Part shown: in pieces, positions 21,563 through 31,959 of the stretch
Numbering within the stretch: position 1 is the first letter of the stretch
Layout of the letters: every line of letters begins with the position of its first letter
Assembly: GCA_023079485.1 (NCBI GenBank)
Contig: CM041092.1
Location: forward strand, 883,627-947,626
Reading direction: 5' to 3'
Origin: Archilochus colubris
Taxonomy: Eukaryota; Chordata; Aves; Apodiformes; Trochilidae
DNA: 64,000 nt
Program-made: the position numbers and the translations under genes
Notes under the pieces: generated by a model
Databases searched by the model: none
Told to the model about the DNA's origin: nothing
What the model saw: only the letters and a program-made list of their open reading frames with translations

Positions 21563-22439
21563 ACCTCCCCAGGGCCAGCTTAGCTGGGTGCCCTGTGCTG
21601 TTCCACTCCGGATTCAACCCAAGTTGATTCCTGGGCTCATCCTGAGCTCAGGAGTAAAACCCAGGATGGTTTTTACTTTCTGTCAATTGATTCTCAGCTT
21701 CCAAATCTGCAATTCACCCTTTGCCTGGTGGGAGCCCTGGGGGAGCCTCCTGGGGGGGTTTCAGTCCCAGTTTGGTGTCAGGAGGGGAAGGCTGCAGTGT
21801 GACATCAGGCTGGGCTCAGGGCTTTGGGGACAAACTGGTGTAGGACAGGAACACCTGAATCCTTTCCCTGGAGCCCGGGCAGGGGCTCCCAAACTCCTGT
21901 GAGCATCCTCCCCCTTCACATGCCCCCCCCCTGTCAGATGGTGATGAAATGAAAGCTGAGCTGGGATTTGGGAATTCAGATGGCAGTGCCAGGGAGAGCT
22001 GATGGAAACCACCTGGCAGTGTCCTGAAAACTCACCCAGATTCCCATGGATTTGCACAGGGTCTGGCTGAAGGGTTGGGGAACTTTGGTTTGGGGAACAA
22101 ATCCCCCTCCTCCCCCAAGATGGTTTTGCAAGTCATAGAATTCACTGAACCATTTTTTCTTTTGACAAAACAATTTTTCAGAATTAAAAAAAAAATAATC
22201 TGATGCAATTACACTTTAAAAAGAACAACTGGAACTATTTTGTGGCAAAATACTTCCTATTTCATTCACTTTTATGTCACTTTTTAAAGAGATATCATCC
22301 ATTTCAAGAGCAAAACATACTTTATAAAATATTTCCTGGAAGACTCCTAGCAGACATGGGCTCTGGTTCCTCAGCTGGGATTGCATTCAAAATAAAGGTA
22401 AATATGGAAATATTTCCATTTCACACAACTAAAACCATT
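21563..22439. other. Noncoding sequence, GC-rich then AT-rich
   Basis: Spacer to about 22100, then AT-rich sequence from 22140 with an A run near 22188-22197. No gene is recognised. Confidence 0.4.
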
Positions 22440-22765
22440 TGATCCGCAGTAATATAGCACTGCTCTGAAAAATTTAAATACTAATAAATACTGCAGGCCA
22501 AACAACTTGTTTTGAAGGTGCTGCCAGTGCTCTCGTAGCAGTTAATAAAGTAGTCACAAATGATTCTGCCCACTTTTGTCCCAAAGAGGATCATATTTAA
22601 TGCTCCATTTAATTTGCTCAAATGTCAGGGAACATCAAAAGGGGAAATTTATTGTATTAGTCACTGAAAGAGATATAGTAGGAGCATCACGCTATCTAAA
22701 GATGATTAATAAAAATAGCTATTGATCTGGCATAGTCAATACATGTAGCTGTTCAAATGATGGGA
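22440..22765. promoter_or_regulatory. Strong candidate conserved noncoding element
   Basis: A 325-base AT-rich, complex, homopolymer-poor block with GCAGTTAATAAAG near 22538, CATTTAATTTGC near 22605 and GATTAATAAAAATAGC near 22703. It ends abruptly at GC-rich spacer with quite different composition. It has no frame and no repeat. Confidence 0.45.
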
Positions 22766-22995
22766 TCAGTCAGGGCAGGGACCACCTGAGTTTGTTGGGT
22801 CCCTGCAGATCCCCCAGGAGGGGAGGCTGAGGAGGGGCTGTGCTGGGGGGTCCCCTCCCTGGGATCCCCAAGGGGTGCTGGGGCTCTGAGCAACCCCACA
22901 AACCCCCCCTTGGTTTGCTCCAAGAGAAGTGGAGAGCCAGCACCAGGCTCCCCTCCAGTCAGGACCCAAGCCTGCACGTGGGCCCAGGGCCCTTA
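22766..22995. other. Short GC-rich noncoding spacer
   Basis: CCCC/GGGG-rich spacer with overlapping frames on both strands. Nothing further is recognised. Confidence 0.45.
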
Positions 22996-23212
22996 AAAAT
23001 ACCATTATTACTATTATTATTATTATTATTAATATTATTGTTACTACTACTATTATTAAGTTTATTATTAGGTTTATTATTATGTTCATTATGTTTATTA
23101 TTATGTTCATTATGTTATTATGTTCATTATGTTTTTATTAATTTTTTTTGTTTTGTTTTTTAATTTATTTTTATTTTTCCAATTTTTTAATTTGCTATTT
23201 ATTTTTGTTACT
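22996..23212. repeat. ATT/TTA microsatellite with derived TTATG repeats
   Basis: (TTA)n and (TAC)n grade into a higher-order TTATTATGTTCATTATG repeat (23060-23130), then T-rich sequence. Open frames across it give Ile/Met/Leu strings and are not genes. Confidence 0.95.
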
Positions 23213-23433
23213 TTTCACATTTCTCTGCAGTTGTATTTCTAGGAACACCCCTCGGCCTCTTGCTCTGCCTGGCCTCACTGATACAATCCCCATTTCTAGA
23301 GCTCCCTCCTTGATGGTATTTACAGAGACAAAACCTTGTCCTCTCTCTCCTCCGTGTAACAGAGCTTTGGGAACATGATTTCAGTGAGGAGGTTTTTTTT
23401 GTCACCTGCAGCTTTTCCCTCTGAGTAACTTGC

Positions 23434-23575
23434 ACAGAATGATTTGGGTTGGAAAGGACCTCTGAGCTCACCAATTCCAACCCTTAATCCCTTTAATCCC
23501 CTACCACTGTGTTCCCAGCCCGTGGCACCGAGTGCCACCTCAGCCTCTTCTGAAGAACCTCCAGGGACAGAGGAA
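23434..23575 (-). mobile_element. CR1 LINE 3'-end fragment, antisense
   Basis: Reads as reverse-complemented CR1: CAGAATGATTTGGGTTGG, AAAGGACCTCTGAGCTCACC, then TGGCACCGAGTGCCACCTCA and CCTCCAGGGACAG. The 5'-truncated copy ends near 23575 and has no coding capacity. Confidence 0.85.
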
Positions 23576-24215
23576 ATGCAGAACCTGTACAGGAAGGAAT
23601 CCCAGGAAATCCCCCTGCCCGTGTTTGCCCAGGAATTCTCTCAAATGGCCAAGCTGGACTCATGGCACTCAGCTCCCTGTGGTGTAAGCCTGCAATTTTG
23701 CTTAATTTATTTCTTTTTTTAAACCTAAATGAGTGAGGGTTTGGCATCAGGCAGGGCAAAGCACTGGCTGGTTTCAAGGCTTCCTCTTCTGTTTGTTTTC
23801 CCAGCAAGGTGAGATGTCACCATGCTAACTTGTCTTGGATTGATGATGGGGAAACAAAAAGCTAAGGATGCTGAACTTCAGTTTAAAAATATCTCTTTGG
23901 CTCCAGTGTTTTTCTGCATTCTGAGTTAGGTTTGTAAAATCTGCTCATTCCCCAGAGAGAGCAGAGACTGCCCCTGCAGGGACTTACCCAGAGCTTTGGT
24001 GTGGGGGGGAAAGCCTTTCTAATCACTTGTTAATGACATGCAGAATGAGTTATGGGGTTATGGGGCTCTGGTGACTTCAGGGTGATAACTGCTGAATTTC
24101 TGAAGTTCTCCTGTGAGCAGGGGCTTGGGCAGCAAGAGGTGAGCAGCAGCTCTTGGCACCTGTGGGCCAAGTGCTCCATCACCTGGAGTACTTTGCTGCA
24201 GAGAGGAGGTAAAGG
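23576..24215. other. Noncoding unique spacer
   Basis: Mixed composition, with no recognised repeat or gene. Short frames occur on both strands only. Confidence 0.45.
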
Positions 24216-24262
24216 GTTAAAAGGTTAGAAGTTAAAAGTTAAAAGGTTAGAAGTTAAAAGGT
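24216..24262 (+). repeat. 22-bp tandem duplication (GTTAAAAGGTTAGAA)
   Basis: A 22-base unit starting GTTAAAAGGTTAGAAG is present at 24216 and 24238, followed by a partial copy. Within the unit the TTAAAAG/TTAGAAG words are themselves degenerate heptamers. Confidence 0.93.
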
Positions 24263-24722
24263 CATGAGCTCCTACAACCTTCTCACTTGGTCCTCTGCCT
24301 ATCACAACCCAGACCCTCCCATGCAGTTGGGGTTTGCTCTGTTGATGCCTCTCTGGGTTTTTAAGGTCTGTTTATTTCCTTTTTGAGATGACAAATTATT
24401 ATGAGAAGCAAACACTAAAATACTCATCCTCCAGGCCATGGGGTGCAGGCAAGGCTGGCTCTGCCTCCTCACCCATCCCCCTGAGAGTCTGGAACTGGAC
24501 CTGGGGTGCTGTGAGTCCTCCTACTCCTGCACCCATCCCGTTCCTTTACCTTGGGCACTCATCTGTGTGGTGAAACCTTCTCCAATGCCTTTCTGGAAAT
24601 CTAACCATGCTCCAGCTCCTGAATTTCCCTTATCTACCATGGCAGTAAGAGCTTCAAAGGGTGCTGGGATTAGTTAAGCTCGACCCAGCATGCTGGGAGC
24701 CGTGCTGCTGCCCCTAATCACA
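24263..24722. other. Noncoding spacer
   Basis: No repeat or gene is recognised. It leads into the pyrimidine tract. Confidence 0.4.
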
Positions 24723-24801
24723 CCCTCCTCCTCCTCCTCCTTTTTCTCCTTCTCCTCTTCCCCCCTTTCCTCCTCCTCCTCCTCCTCCTCCTCCCTCCCT
24801 T
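24723..24801 (+). repeat. 79-base uninterrupted pyrimidine tract
   Basis: Every base from 24723 to 24801 is C or T, built mainly of CCT/TCC triplets in two blocks around a TTTTTCTCCTTCTCC core. It has partial mirror symmetry and can form triplex (H-DNA). It is followed by TGGCAG (24801-24806), a splice-acceptor-like ending, but no convincing exon follows. The Glu-rich minus-strand frame through it is an artefact. Confidence 0.97.
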
Positions 24802-25439
24802 GGCAGGGTGTCCCAGAGTTTCCCTCCCACAGATGTGGAAGTCCCTGCTCTATGGTTGCCACCTTCTCTTTCTCAAACCACTGAGCTGTGTGTGCCAGGT
24901 TCAGAGCCTCTGGAATCTCACCCAAAACTTGATGAGCTCTTTAAAACCTCCATTAAAGAGTCACAAGATGCCTCATTATTTGGCATTATAATTTAAGCAC
25001 ATCCATTCTCCTATCATTTTAGGTGGGGGTTTTTGGTGTTTTTTGTTTTGTTTTGCTTTTTTAAGCTTTTCCTCCTCATGGAGTAGTGCTGTCAAACCCC
25101 CCCCTGGCAGCTGGTTTCTTGCTGCAGGTGTACCCAGACTGGCAGAGGGCAGGGAGGGGATGTGTGGGTATGAGTTTGGGGTCCTCCATGACAGTGGTGA
25201 GCTCTGGATTGCCAGGAGACACGAAGGACCCATCTTAGGGGACCCCAAAGTGCTCCTCAGCCTGGCCAGCCTCTCATCTCCTTTTCCAACCTCCCCCTGA
25301 AGCTCTGCTGGGACCCCCGAGGTGCCCAGGGCTTGGCCATGCCCTGAGTCTGCTGTCAGGATGAGGAACTCAGTGTGTGTCTGGGAGGGGAAGGAGGAGA
25401 GGATGCAGGGCAGGGGAGGATGGTGGCAGGGTGGAAATG
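24802..25439. other. Noncoding spacer with a CTCF-like word
   Basis: GC-rich spacer with a T-rich patch near 25026-25060. The word CTGGCAGAGGGCAG at 25139-25152 agrees with the forward CTCF core (CCASYAGRKGGCRS) at 12 of 14 positions. No gene is recognised. Confidence 0.4.
25139..25152 (+). promoter_or_regulatory. CTCF-like motif, forward
   Basis: Twelve of 14 positions match the CTCF core consensus, including the invariant AGRKGGC section (AGAGGGC). Matches of this quality are expected by chance several times in a window of this size, so occupancy is unproven. Confidence 0.25.
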
Positions 25440-25835
25440 TTGGCCCATTATGGCAGAGAGCAGGTAATGTCCCTGGGCATTAGTCTGGGGGTGCTGAGCC
25501 ACGGCAGCTGCAGAGCAGGCACCCAAGGAGCCCTAATCAGGTGGTGGATGGAGACATTAGTGACCATGTTGCTGTGTAAAAGTGGCCTTATCTCAGACCT
25601 TGCATATGTACCGGGGGCTTCTGCAGTGCCCATGATAAGTAGCACTCCTTGTTTCATTGAATGGCGGAGTAAATAGTCACATAAAACCCATATAATTTCC
25701 TGGCTTGTAAGTTAAAGCCCCAGGCAGTCTTATCACTTCTTTTGTCATGTCCCTTACACTTCTAGGGCAATTCCATGTCAAATTGCTCTACATTTTGCAC
25801 CCTGACCCAGCCAAAGTGGAAGCCTGCAAAAAACT
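25440..25835. promoter_or_regulatory. Strong candidate conserved noncoding element
   Basis: A 400-base complex block with surviving CpGs, balanced composition and no repeats. It includes TTGCATATG near 25599, a GATA-type TTATC near 25729, and CAATTCCATGTCAAATTGC near 25768. A T-run-rich gap (25850-25865) separates it from the next block. It is part of the largest enhancer-like cluster here. Confidence 0.45.
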
Positions 25836-25924
25836 TACCATTTCGTCATCTTTTTTTTTTTTTTCCTTTCACATTTGGTACCTCATGAACTGCACTATTT
25901 TATTATTTTTTTTCCTTGCAGAGA

Positions 25925-26660
25925 GCTAAATGCAGCTCTGTAGCTGCACTGAGAGCATATCATTTCACCAGGGCTCATCTTGGGTATCAAAGTACAAAAG
26001 AAAAACACGGGTGCTTGACTAACTTTAGAAGTGAAGACGTTAATTATTGAGCAGCAGAGGAGCACTCACCTTAATTCTGATGTTGAGGCAGAGACCGTAT
26101 TTATCTTGAAGTACCCCAGAGCAAAGAACCCGGAGGAAGCTGGTTACCTTTGCGACCATATTTATCATGTAAATAGCTCAGAAAGGGAGCCTGCCAGTTA
26201 CATCTTTAAAACACAAAAGTGCATGCATTTCACTGGTTTGTAAATGCCAGGGAGATGCAGCCCCCGTTAGAGTTAACGGCGCGGCACTTTTGTGTTCAGC
26301 AGCATGAATCATTAATCATGAGGCAGGCCATATTCTTGTACTGCTTCTGCTTTCATTACTTGGCCTAATTAAACAGTTCTCTGAACTGGAATCTCAGATT
26401 CCTCTGTTACAGATTATCATTAATTATGGTGAAAGTGCTCAGAGATGTTGGACTCAATTATATTCTGCTCAACTCTGGCACGGCGTGATTCATTGCACAG
26501 CCTGCTCTGCAGATGTACTCTTTTCTTATCTTGCACTCCCACTTTTGTAAATTGGGATCTGCCAGCCAACAAACTAAGAGTTATGTGCCTCGTTTTCATT
26601 AAAAACATGTTGGAGGAGCACGCACCAATTAAGGATTCTGTGGTTTATGCCGAGCGCCGG
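25925..26660. promoter_or_regulatory. Strong candidate conserved noncoding element cluster
   Basis: About 735 bases of continuous complex AT-rich text. It contains GAATCATTAATCATG near 26306, TAATTA at 26366-26371 and again at 26421-26426, and ACCAATTAAGG near 26624. CpGs persist (GTTAACGGCGCGGC near 26272). No frame, homopolymer or repeat interrupts it. It is the longest enhancer-like stretch of the window and ends sharply at GC-rich spacer near 26660. Confidence 0.5.
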
Positions 26661-27165
26661 GTTTGGGGGGGCAGAGAGGGGGGCAAAGTAGCTCGGGTCC
26701 TGCCCTCTGCTCTGGGCCACCTGCCCTGGGCTTTGCCTGCCCCTTTCCTCCATCACCTTGTCCTGGGGGGCTGTGGGGCACTGGAGGGGCACCCAGCATC
26801 TTCCTCCAGGGCATCAGCAGCTCAGGTGCTGCTCCCGGTCCCACAGCCAGAGATGCTCTGTGGCTCCTGTGGAAGCAGCACCAGCACCAGCAGTAAGGTG
26901 ACCCTGCTGGTACCAGTACAGAACTGGCCTTGGCACCTCTTACTTCTACCAGACACAGCTTAAAAAATTAAGGTGGTAGGAAAAAGTGCAGCTCTGCAGG
27001 TCGGCGTTTTAAAATGTTTTGTATTCTAAACCGAGTCAAAATATACAATTATAAGCATTGAAATTTGGGGGGAAAAATATCTGAGATAAATTGATGCTAG
27101 GGGAAAAAAAAGAAAAAGGCAAGATTTTTCTTTTCTTGTCTGGTTCTGTCAGGTTCCAGACTTTT
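26661..27165. other. Noncoding spacer then AT-rich sequence
   Basis: GC-rich spacer to about 26940, then AT-rich sequence with A runs near 27100. Frames on both strands overlap. No gene is recognised. Confidence 0.4.
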
Positions 27166-27440
27166 ATCCGTCAGTGGCTCTGGCTGCCAGCTCTGCACTT
27201 CACGGATGCCGGGGAGGTGGTGCCGTGGTCAGTGAAGTCCCCGTGCTTTGGGTAAAGATCTATCAGGGCAAAAGTAATGAGATCTGGAACCAGCCCCGGG
27301 CCGTCGCTCAGCCCTGAGGACGGGTCGGGATGCAGCGCTTGTGTCGCGATAGCCCCGGGTCTGCCCGTGGGTTTGGGGGCAGGGACCACCCCTGCTTCCC
27401 CAGCCCGAATCCCGAGCGATGCCCCAGTGAGCTGCTCCAG
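27166..27440. promoter_or_regulatory. CpG-rich patch without an attached gene
   Basis: About 18 CpGs in 275 bases, including GGGCCGTCGC, GTGTCGCGATAG and CCCGAGCGATG. It lies between two enhancer-like blocks and has no exon signature. It could be a CpG-type enhancer or an orphan island. Confidence 0.4.
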
Positions 27441-27540
27441 AGCTCAGCTGCTCCTCGAGTAAAATAGATTGCCAGTAAAATTGCTTACACTGCTCCCACG
27501 TTGTCACCAGAGAAGTGTTTCCAGCTCGCAGGTTAACATG

Positions 27541-27850
27541 GCTCACATGAGAGAGACCAGGCTAGGAAAAATTTAAAATTCAGCGTGCGGAGAATTTATA
27601 TTCATCATCATCATCTTTACGCCGAGCACGAGATGTGTTTTTACTGATATATGATTAGCTAATTCACCTGCGGTAAGTGGATTTGTTTCTCCGTGTCAAA
27701 ATATACACTGGGTTTTATCTACAGGTAGATTGGAGCCGAGAGTTCCTGATTAAGTTATCAGGAGAGCAGCGCGGCTGGTGCCGGGCTTTGATTGCGGTGA
27801 CAAAAGCCACCCACGACACAAAGAAGTGGCGGGGGCACCGGGAGGGGTTC
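27541..27850. promoter_or_regulatory. Candidate conserved noncoding element
   Basis: Complex block with CATCATCATCATCTTTACG near 27603, TGATATATGATTAGCTAATTC near 27646 and GATTAAGTTATCAGG near 27748, grading into CpG-bearing sequence. The 139-codon plus frame starting inside it runs out into the minisatellite and has no domain, so it is not called as a gene. Confidence 0.4.
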
Positions 27851-28051
27851 CTCCTGCTTTATCCCAGAAATGGGGGCTCCATCCCTGCCGGGAGGGGACA
27901 GGAGTCGGGCTCCTCCCTCTCTGACCACGGATGGGCAGGAGGAGAGGACACCCACCTCTACTGTCCCCTCCCCGCATCCTCCCTTCACATCCCCCCCTCC
28001 TCCCGGGCTTCCAGGACACGGCTTGGGGTGATCCCCTGGGTCTGGGTGGCC

Positions 28052-28210
28052 GGGGACACGGGGGTTTGGTGGCATGGACAGAGCCTGGGGACATAGGGGG
28101 TTTGGTGGCAAAGGGGGTTTGGTGACAAGGACAGAGCCCCGGGGACACGGGGGTTGGTGGGATGGGCAGAGCCCGGGGACACAGGGGGTTTGGTGGCACG
28201 GCCAGAGCCC
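28052..28210 (+). repeat. 35-bp minisatellite, 4 copies
   Basis: GGGGACA-initiated units start at 28052, 28087, 28141 and 28175 (intervals 35, 54, 34). The second unit carries an internal duplication of its GGGGGTTTGGTG segment that accounts for the 54. Flanking frames on the minus strand inherit a Pro/Asn/Cys repeat and are not genes. Confidence 0.95.
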
Positions 28211-28284
28211 TGCAGAACATCCCCCCTCTTACCCCCAGCCGTGGAAGCAGGAGCTTTTGGGCTCATTTTCTCCAGGAGTTGTGG

Positions 28285-28420
28285 GTTTTAATATATATGA
28301 AAATCAGTCCTCTTGTATCTTTGCATATGTGCCTTTTGTAATGTAATTTTGACAGATGGTGAGCTAGATAAATCTAGCTCCTTGCCATGGGAAACCTTGG
28401 CTTGACTCGTGCTCCCCCAA
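28285..28420. promoter_or_regulatory. Candidate conserved element with perfect palindrome
   Basis: AT-rich complex block with TTTGCATATG near 28320 and a MEIS/TGIF-type TGACAG at 28350-28355 that overlaps an E-box-like CAGATG. A perfect 9-bp inverted repeat with a 2-base centre lies at 28361-28380 (GAGCTAGAT and ATCTAGCTC). No frame is present. Confidence 0.4.
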
Positions 28421-28559
28421 AACTTGCTTTAAACTGCTACTGTGTTTTATTTTTTAAATATAGATGTATATTTTTTCCCTCCTGGTCTGCTTTTGTTTTC
28501 ATTTTCAATGTATCTGCCAAGTATTTCCACCCCTGATTTCCACATTCAAATTGCAACTG
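28421..28559. other. AT-rich linker between enhancer-like blocks
   Basis: AT-rich sequence of lower complexity. No feature is recognised. Confidence 0.35.
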
Positions 28560-29160
28560 AGCTCTGATTTTTTTTTCCCTTTTCTTTCTTTTTTAGCCCC
28601 ATTCAGTGCACAGTGCCAGTGACTCTGCTATTCTGCATGTCTCCCTATTAAAAATAAATATGCTACCCTGTCCCTGTTTGCACCGTCTACCATTCTGACA
28701 ACAACCCTGACAAATTCTTACTATTTAAGGGTGGCAAAAAAAAAAAAAAAACAAAACTAAGAAACAACTCCAGCAGGAAGCAGTTTCCTCTCCTGCCAGC
28801 TCCAGACAGACTGCTCATTGAAAATGTAATACACTGCTGCCATGTCACAGGTCAGCTGGCAAATGGCAATCTGAATTTTAAAAGGAATATGAATAAAATT
28901 CTGTTTTATTTTGAAAATGAACTTTGTGCCCTCCATCATGAATCCAATATATGTCTTAATCTTCTATGCTCTTGAAGCCTGCGGCTCCTGGCTGAGTCCT
29001 TTGACTCCTGAACCTAATAAGGAAATAGGTTGTTTTCTCATCCTCGCCTCATTTTTAGAGGGGCTGAAACAAACAGTCCCTATTTCAGATGTAATTGGCA
29101 AAGCATAAAAACATGTGTGTTGTATAATTTTTAGGTTTACGACGGAGCCCGGAGCTGGGA
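28560..29160. promoter_or_regulatory. Strong candidate conserved noncoding elements
   Basis: Two complex blocks (28590-28736 and 28790-29160) separated by an A-rich run (28737-28751). The second contains GGAATATGAATAAAATTC near 28882, CTAATAAGGAAATAGG near 29013 and TGTAATTGGC near 29089. It keeps CpGs at its end (TACGACGGAGCCCGG near 29138). No exon is visible on either strand. Confidence 0.45.
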
Positions 29161-29457
29161 ATGTGTCGGGGTTTTTTTGTTTGTTTGTTTTTATTTTATT
29201 TTAAAATCTGATTAAGATGTTCTGCCTTTGGAAATACAGCTGTCAGGATTCCGGAGGGGAATTTCCCTCTGGCAGCCTTTGGTGTGTACCCACCTGCAGC
29301 TGGTCAGGGGTGAAGGGCTTGGACATGCTGCCCTCAGCCTGGGAGAGGAGGATGGAGGGAGGCAGGGATGCTGCCCCTGGTGGGTTAATGGCAGCTGATG
29401 GGCTTTAAAAGGATTTTTTAATCTGAAATGCCAGCTCCAGGGCTGTGCAAACTCAGG
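29161..29457. other. Noncoding spacer with T-rich start
   Basis: A GTTT-rich patch at 29168-29205, then GC-rich spacer. No gene is recognised. Confidence 0.4.
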
Positions 29458-29478
29458 GTGTGTGTGTGTGTGTGTGTA
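29458..29478 (+). repeat. (GT)10 microsatellite
   Basis: Uninterrupted GT dinucleotide run of ten units, a candidate length-polymorphic marker. Confidence 0.95.
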
Positions 29479-29870
29479 TTTTATGTGTATCATGGGTTGT
29501 GTTGCTGGGCAGGGCCTGCCCCCTTTTCTCTGGGTGCCCCCCAGCCTTGGCTGGACCATCCTTCACCTCCTGCAGCCCCTTCCAGGTGTCTGGGGCCTCT
29601 CCCTGTATCCCAGCTCCTGATCACATCCGTGTGGCATCCAGGTCCTGGTCACCACTGGTGTTTGCCTCTGGGGGTGCCAGGGTTTTCCTCCTGAAGCCAC
29701 CTTGGTTTGCTGTGCTGGCTGGTGGGGCAGGGCCTGAGCAGAATGGGGTTCTGTGAGATAAGGGCTGGTTTGTGCTCTTATTTAACTGGGATGTGTGTTG
29801 GAAAGTTCATGTGGTATTTGGGGAATTTCTCCTCAAATGCAAGAGAAAAAAAAATCCACTGGTCTGAGTG
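29479..29870. other. Noncoding spacer
   Basis: GC-rich spacer. No gene or repeat is recognised. Confidence 0.4.
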
Positions 29871-29936
29871 GAGATATATATACAGACAGAGGTACCTGTA
29901 TATACACATATATAAATATAAATGTTATATAGATAT
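29871..29936. repeat. Degenerate TA/CATA repeat with inverted arms
   Basis: TA-rich microsatellite-like stretch in which TATATACAG (29877-29885) and CTGTATATA (29896-29904) form a perfect 9-bp inverted repeat around a 10-base loop. This is likely a by-product of its low complexity. Confidence 0.8.
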
Positions 29937-31735
29937 CTGAGAGTAAAGTTGTGCATCCTGTGAGCAGCCAGTGCTTTCTAGCAGAGCCAGCAGCAAATCC
30001 CCTGCTCTGCCAGGTCCCTTCCTCCCCACAGGTTTCCCACTGAAGGAAACATCTCCAGGGCTGTGGGCTGGGGTCACAGTGACCTCTGATGTCCCACCCC
30101 TTGGTGACAGAACAGCTGGGGGGTACCCAGCAGGACTGGGTTTATTTTTCTCACCATTCTGCTTCTATTGAAGCAGAAAAATAATAATAATTAAAAAAAA
30201 AAAAACACAAAAAACCAAAAAACTTTTTTTTTGTTTCCCCTGTGCTGCTGCTGAGGGCCAGGAGAATGCCTGGAGGGAGGAGGAGCAGCTCAGAACCAGG
30301 CTGGAGGTGCTGACCCACCCCAGTTCAGGTGAGCTGGGCACTGGGAAGCACTGCCTGGGATGGGGGGGGGTTGTTTCTCAGAGGGGGATGGAGGATACTG
30401 GGGGGAAGGGGATGAGTATCTGTTTTCCTGCCTTTCTTCCACATATTTTGAGACTCTGCTATGACTTCCGTGTTCATGTGATCCCAGCATGGCTCGTAAG
30501 GAACCATCTCCTGATCTTTACAAGCAGCATATTGCACCCAGGCTTGAAATACAGCTCCAGTGTACTGAGATATGGATGCAGAACCCACAGCCTTAAGAGA
30601 GCCTTATTTTTTTTTCCAAAGAAAACTACACTTAATTTTAAACTTAGAGCAAAACCTGGAGTCAGGAGTGTGAGGATCTTGCCCATATAGATTCAACTGA
30701 AAGCCTTAAGCAACCTTCATCTGCTGACCTCATAACAAAAGGCCCCAAACCCACCTGAAAACCTTGTCCTGGGAGGCCTGAGGGAGTTGGAGTGCTGGCT
30801 GAGTTCAGGATGTGGATGGTGGAAATGCTGCTGGGAGCCCCAGCAAGCAGGGCACTGGAGACTTTGTGGTACTAAAACCCCAGAGATCTCAGAGGATCTC
30901 AGTTTGTCTGAAGATATTCAATTTACAGAGGCATGTGTGGGCACTGGAACACAGCAGAAGGTCAGGAGACACAAACCCTTTGGGAAGAACAGGGAATGGA
31001 GAGGCTCTTGGAACCTGGGGATGATTGGAAATGTCTTGCATTCCCTTGAAGTGGCTGTAATGCTGAATACCAGATTGCTGAGAAGCCTCCAGAACTATTG
31101 ACAGGAGCTTTCAGAAATGATGATGCTTTCGGGGTGCCTTGCACACCTCATTTCAACAGGTGGTGGGTAATGTCCCTTTGGGGGGACGGGTGTTTTCCTT
31201 GTCTGAACTGGTTTGTTGCCCACCACCAGTGTGGCAGGTGCTGTCCTGACCAGATGAAGCTTTGTCCTTAGAGCAGGCATGTAACAATTCAATATAGATA
31301 ATTTTTGTTGTTGCAGTGATTAAATATGATTTGCTTATATAATACATATGATATGATGAGTGAGCACATGTGAGCAGCTGCCTGATGGGGACTGGGCAGG
31401 GTGAGGGGTGAGCCCTGTCCTGGGCAGGGCTGTCAGGCAGGGCACTGAGTATGCAGGAATGATAATAACAATAAAACCAATAATAATAATACAGGGGGGG
31501 CTTGATAGAATAAATTTCTGAGCTGGAAAATACAAAGGGAAGTCAAGGAGTTGGAGATTAGCTGGAATTTTGCCAGTGCCTTGGGCAAGGCAAGAATTAC
31601 GGCTGTAATATATCCAGGAGTGATGTAGAACATGGAAAACCCCCCTGTAGCTGCCAGGCTGCCAGAAGGTCAGGTATTTTGGGGGCTGGGGAGTGTCCCT
31701 GGGCTGCCAAGCAAAGCAATTATTTCATTACCCAT
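29937..31735. other. Noncoding sequence with A-rich and G-run patches
   Basis: It includes an A/T-rich patch at about 30177-30236, a G9 run at 30362-30370, and an AAT/ATA patch near 31460-31492. The rest is unique spacer. Short frames overlap on both strands and none is recognised. Confidence 0.4.
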
Positions 31736-31860
31736 CCATCCCTCATTTAGACCCAGCTCCTGTTTGTGTTTGATTGCTGTACTGATAATGATGATGTTGA
31801 GAATCGCTGTGATGAGAAATTGCAATCAGCTAAATAGCAGCAGAGCTTCCCCCGGGGAAA
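31736..31860. promoter_or_regulatory. Short candidate conserved block
   Basis: A 120-base complex AT-balanced block (TTGATTGCTGTACTGATAATG near 31768, AATTGCAATCAGC near 31817) between GC-rich spacers. Low confidence because it is short. Confidence 0.3.
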
Positions 31861-31959
31861 GAAAGGGCCTTGTGCAGTGCCACGCTGGATTGTTGGGGGC
31901 TCCCCCCGCTTTGTCTGGGGGGGTGTGGAGCCAGCTGGGAGGGGTGGGGGCTCCCTGCA

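Noticed and set aside
24674..24925. Glu/Lys-rich minus-strand frame
   Set aside because: The acidic run is the complement of the 79-base pyrimidine tract.
27677..28096. 139-codon frame starting in a conserved-looking block
   Set aside because: It runs from enhancer-like sequence into a minisatellite, with no domain and no plausible exon ends.
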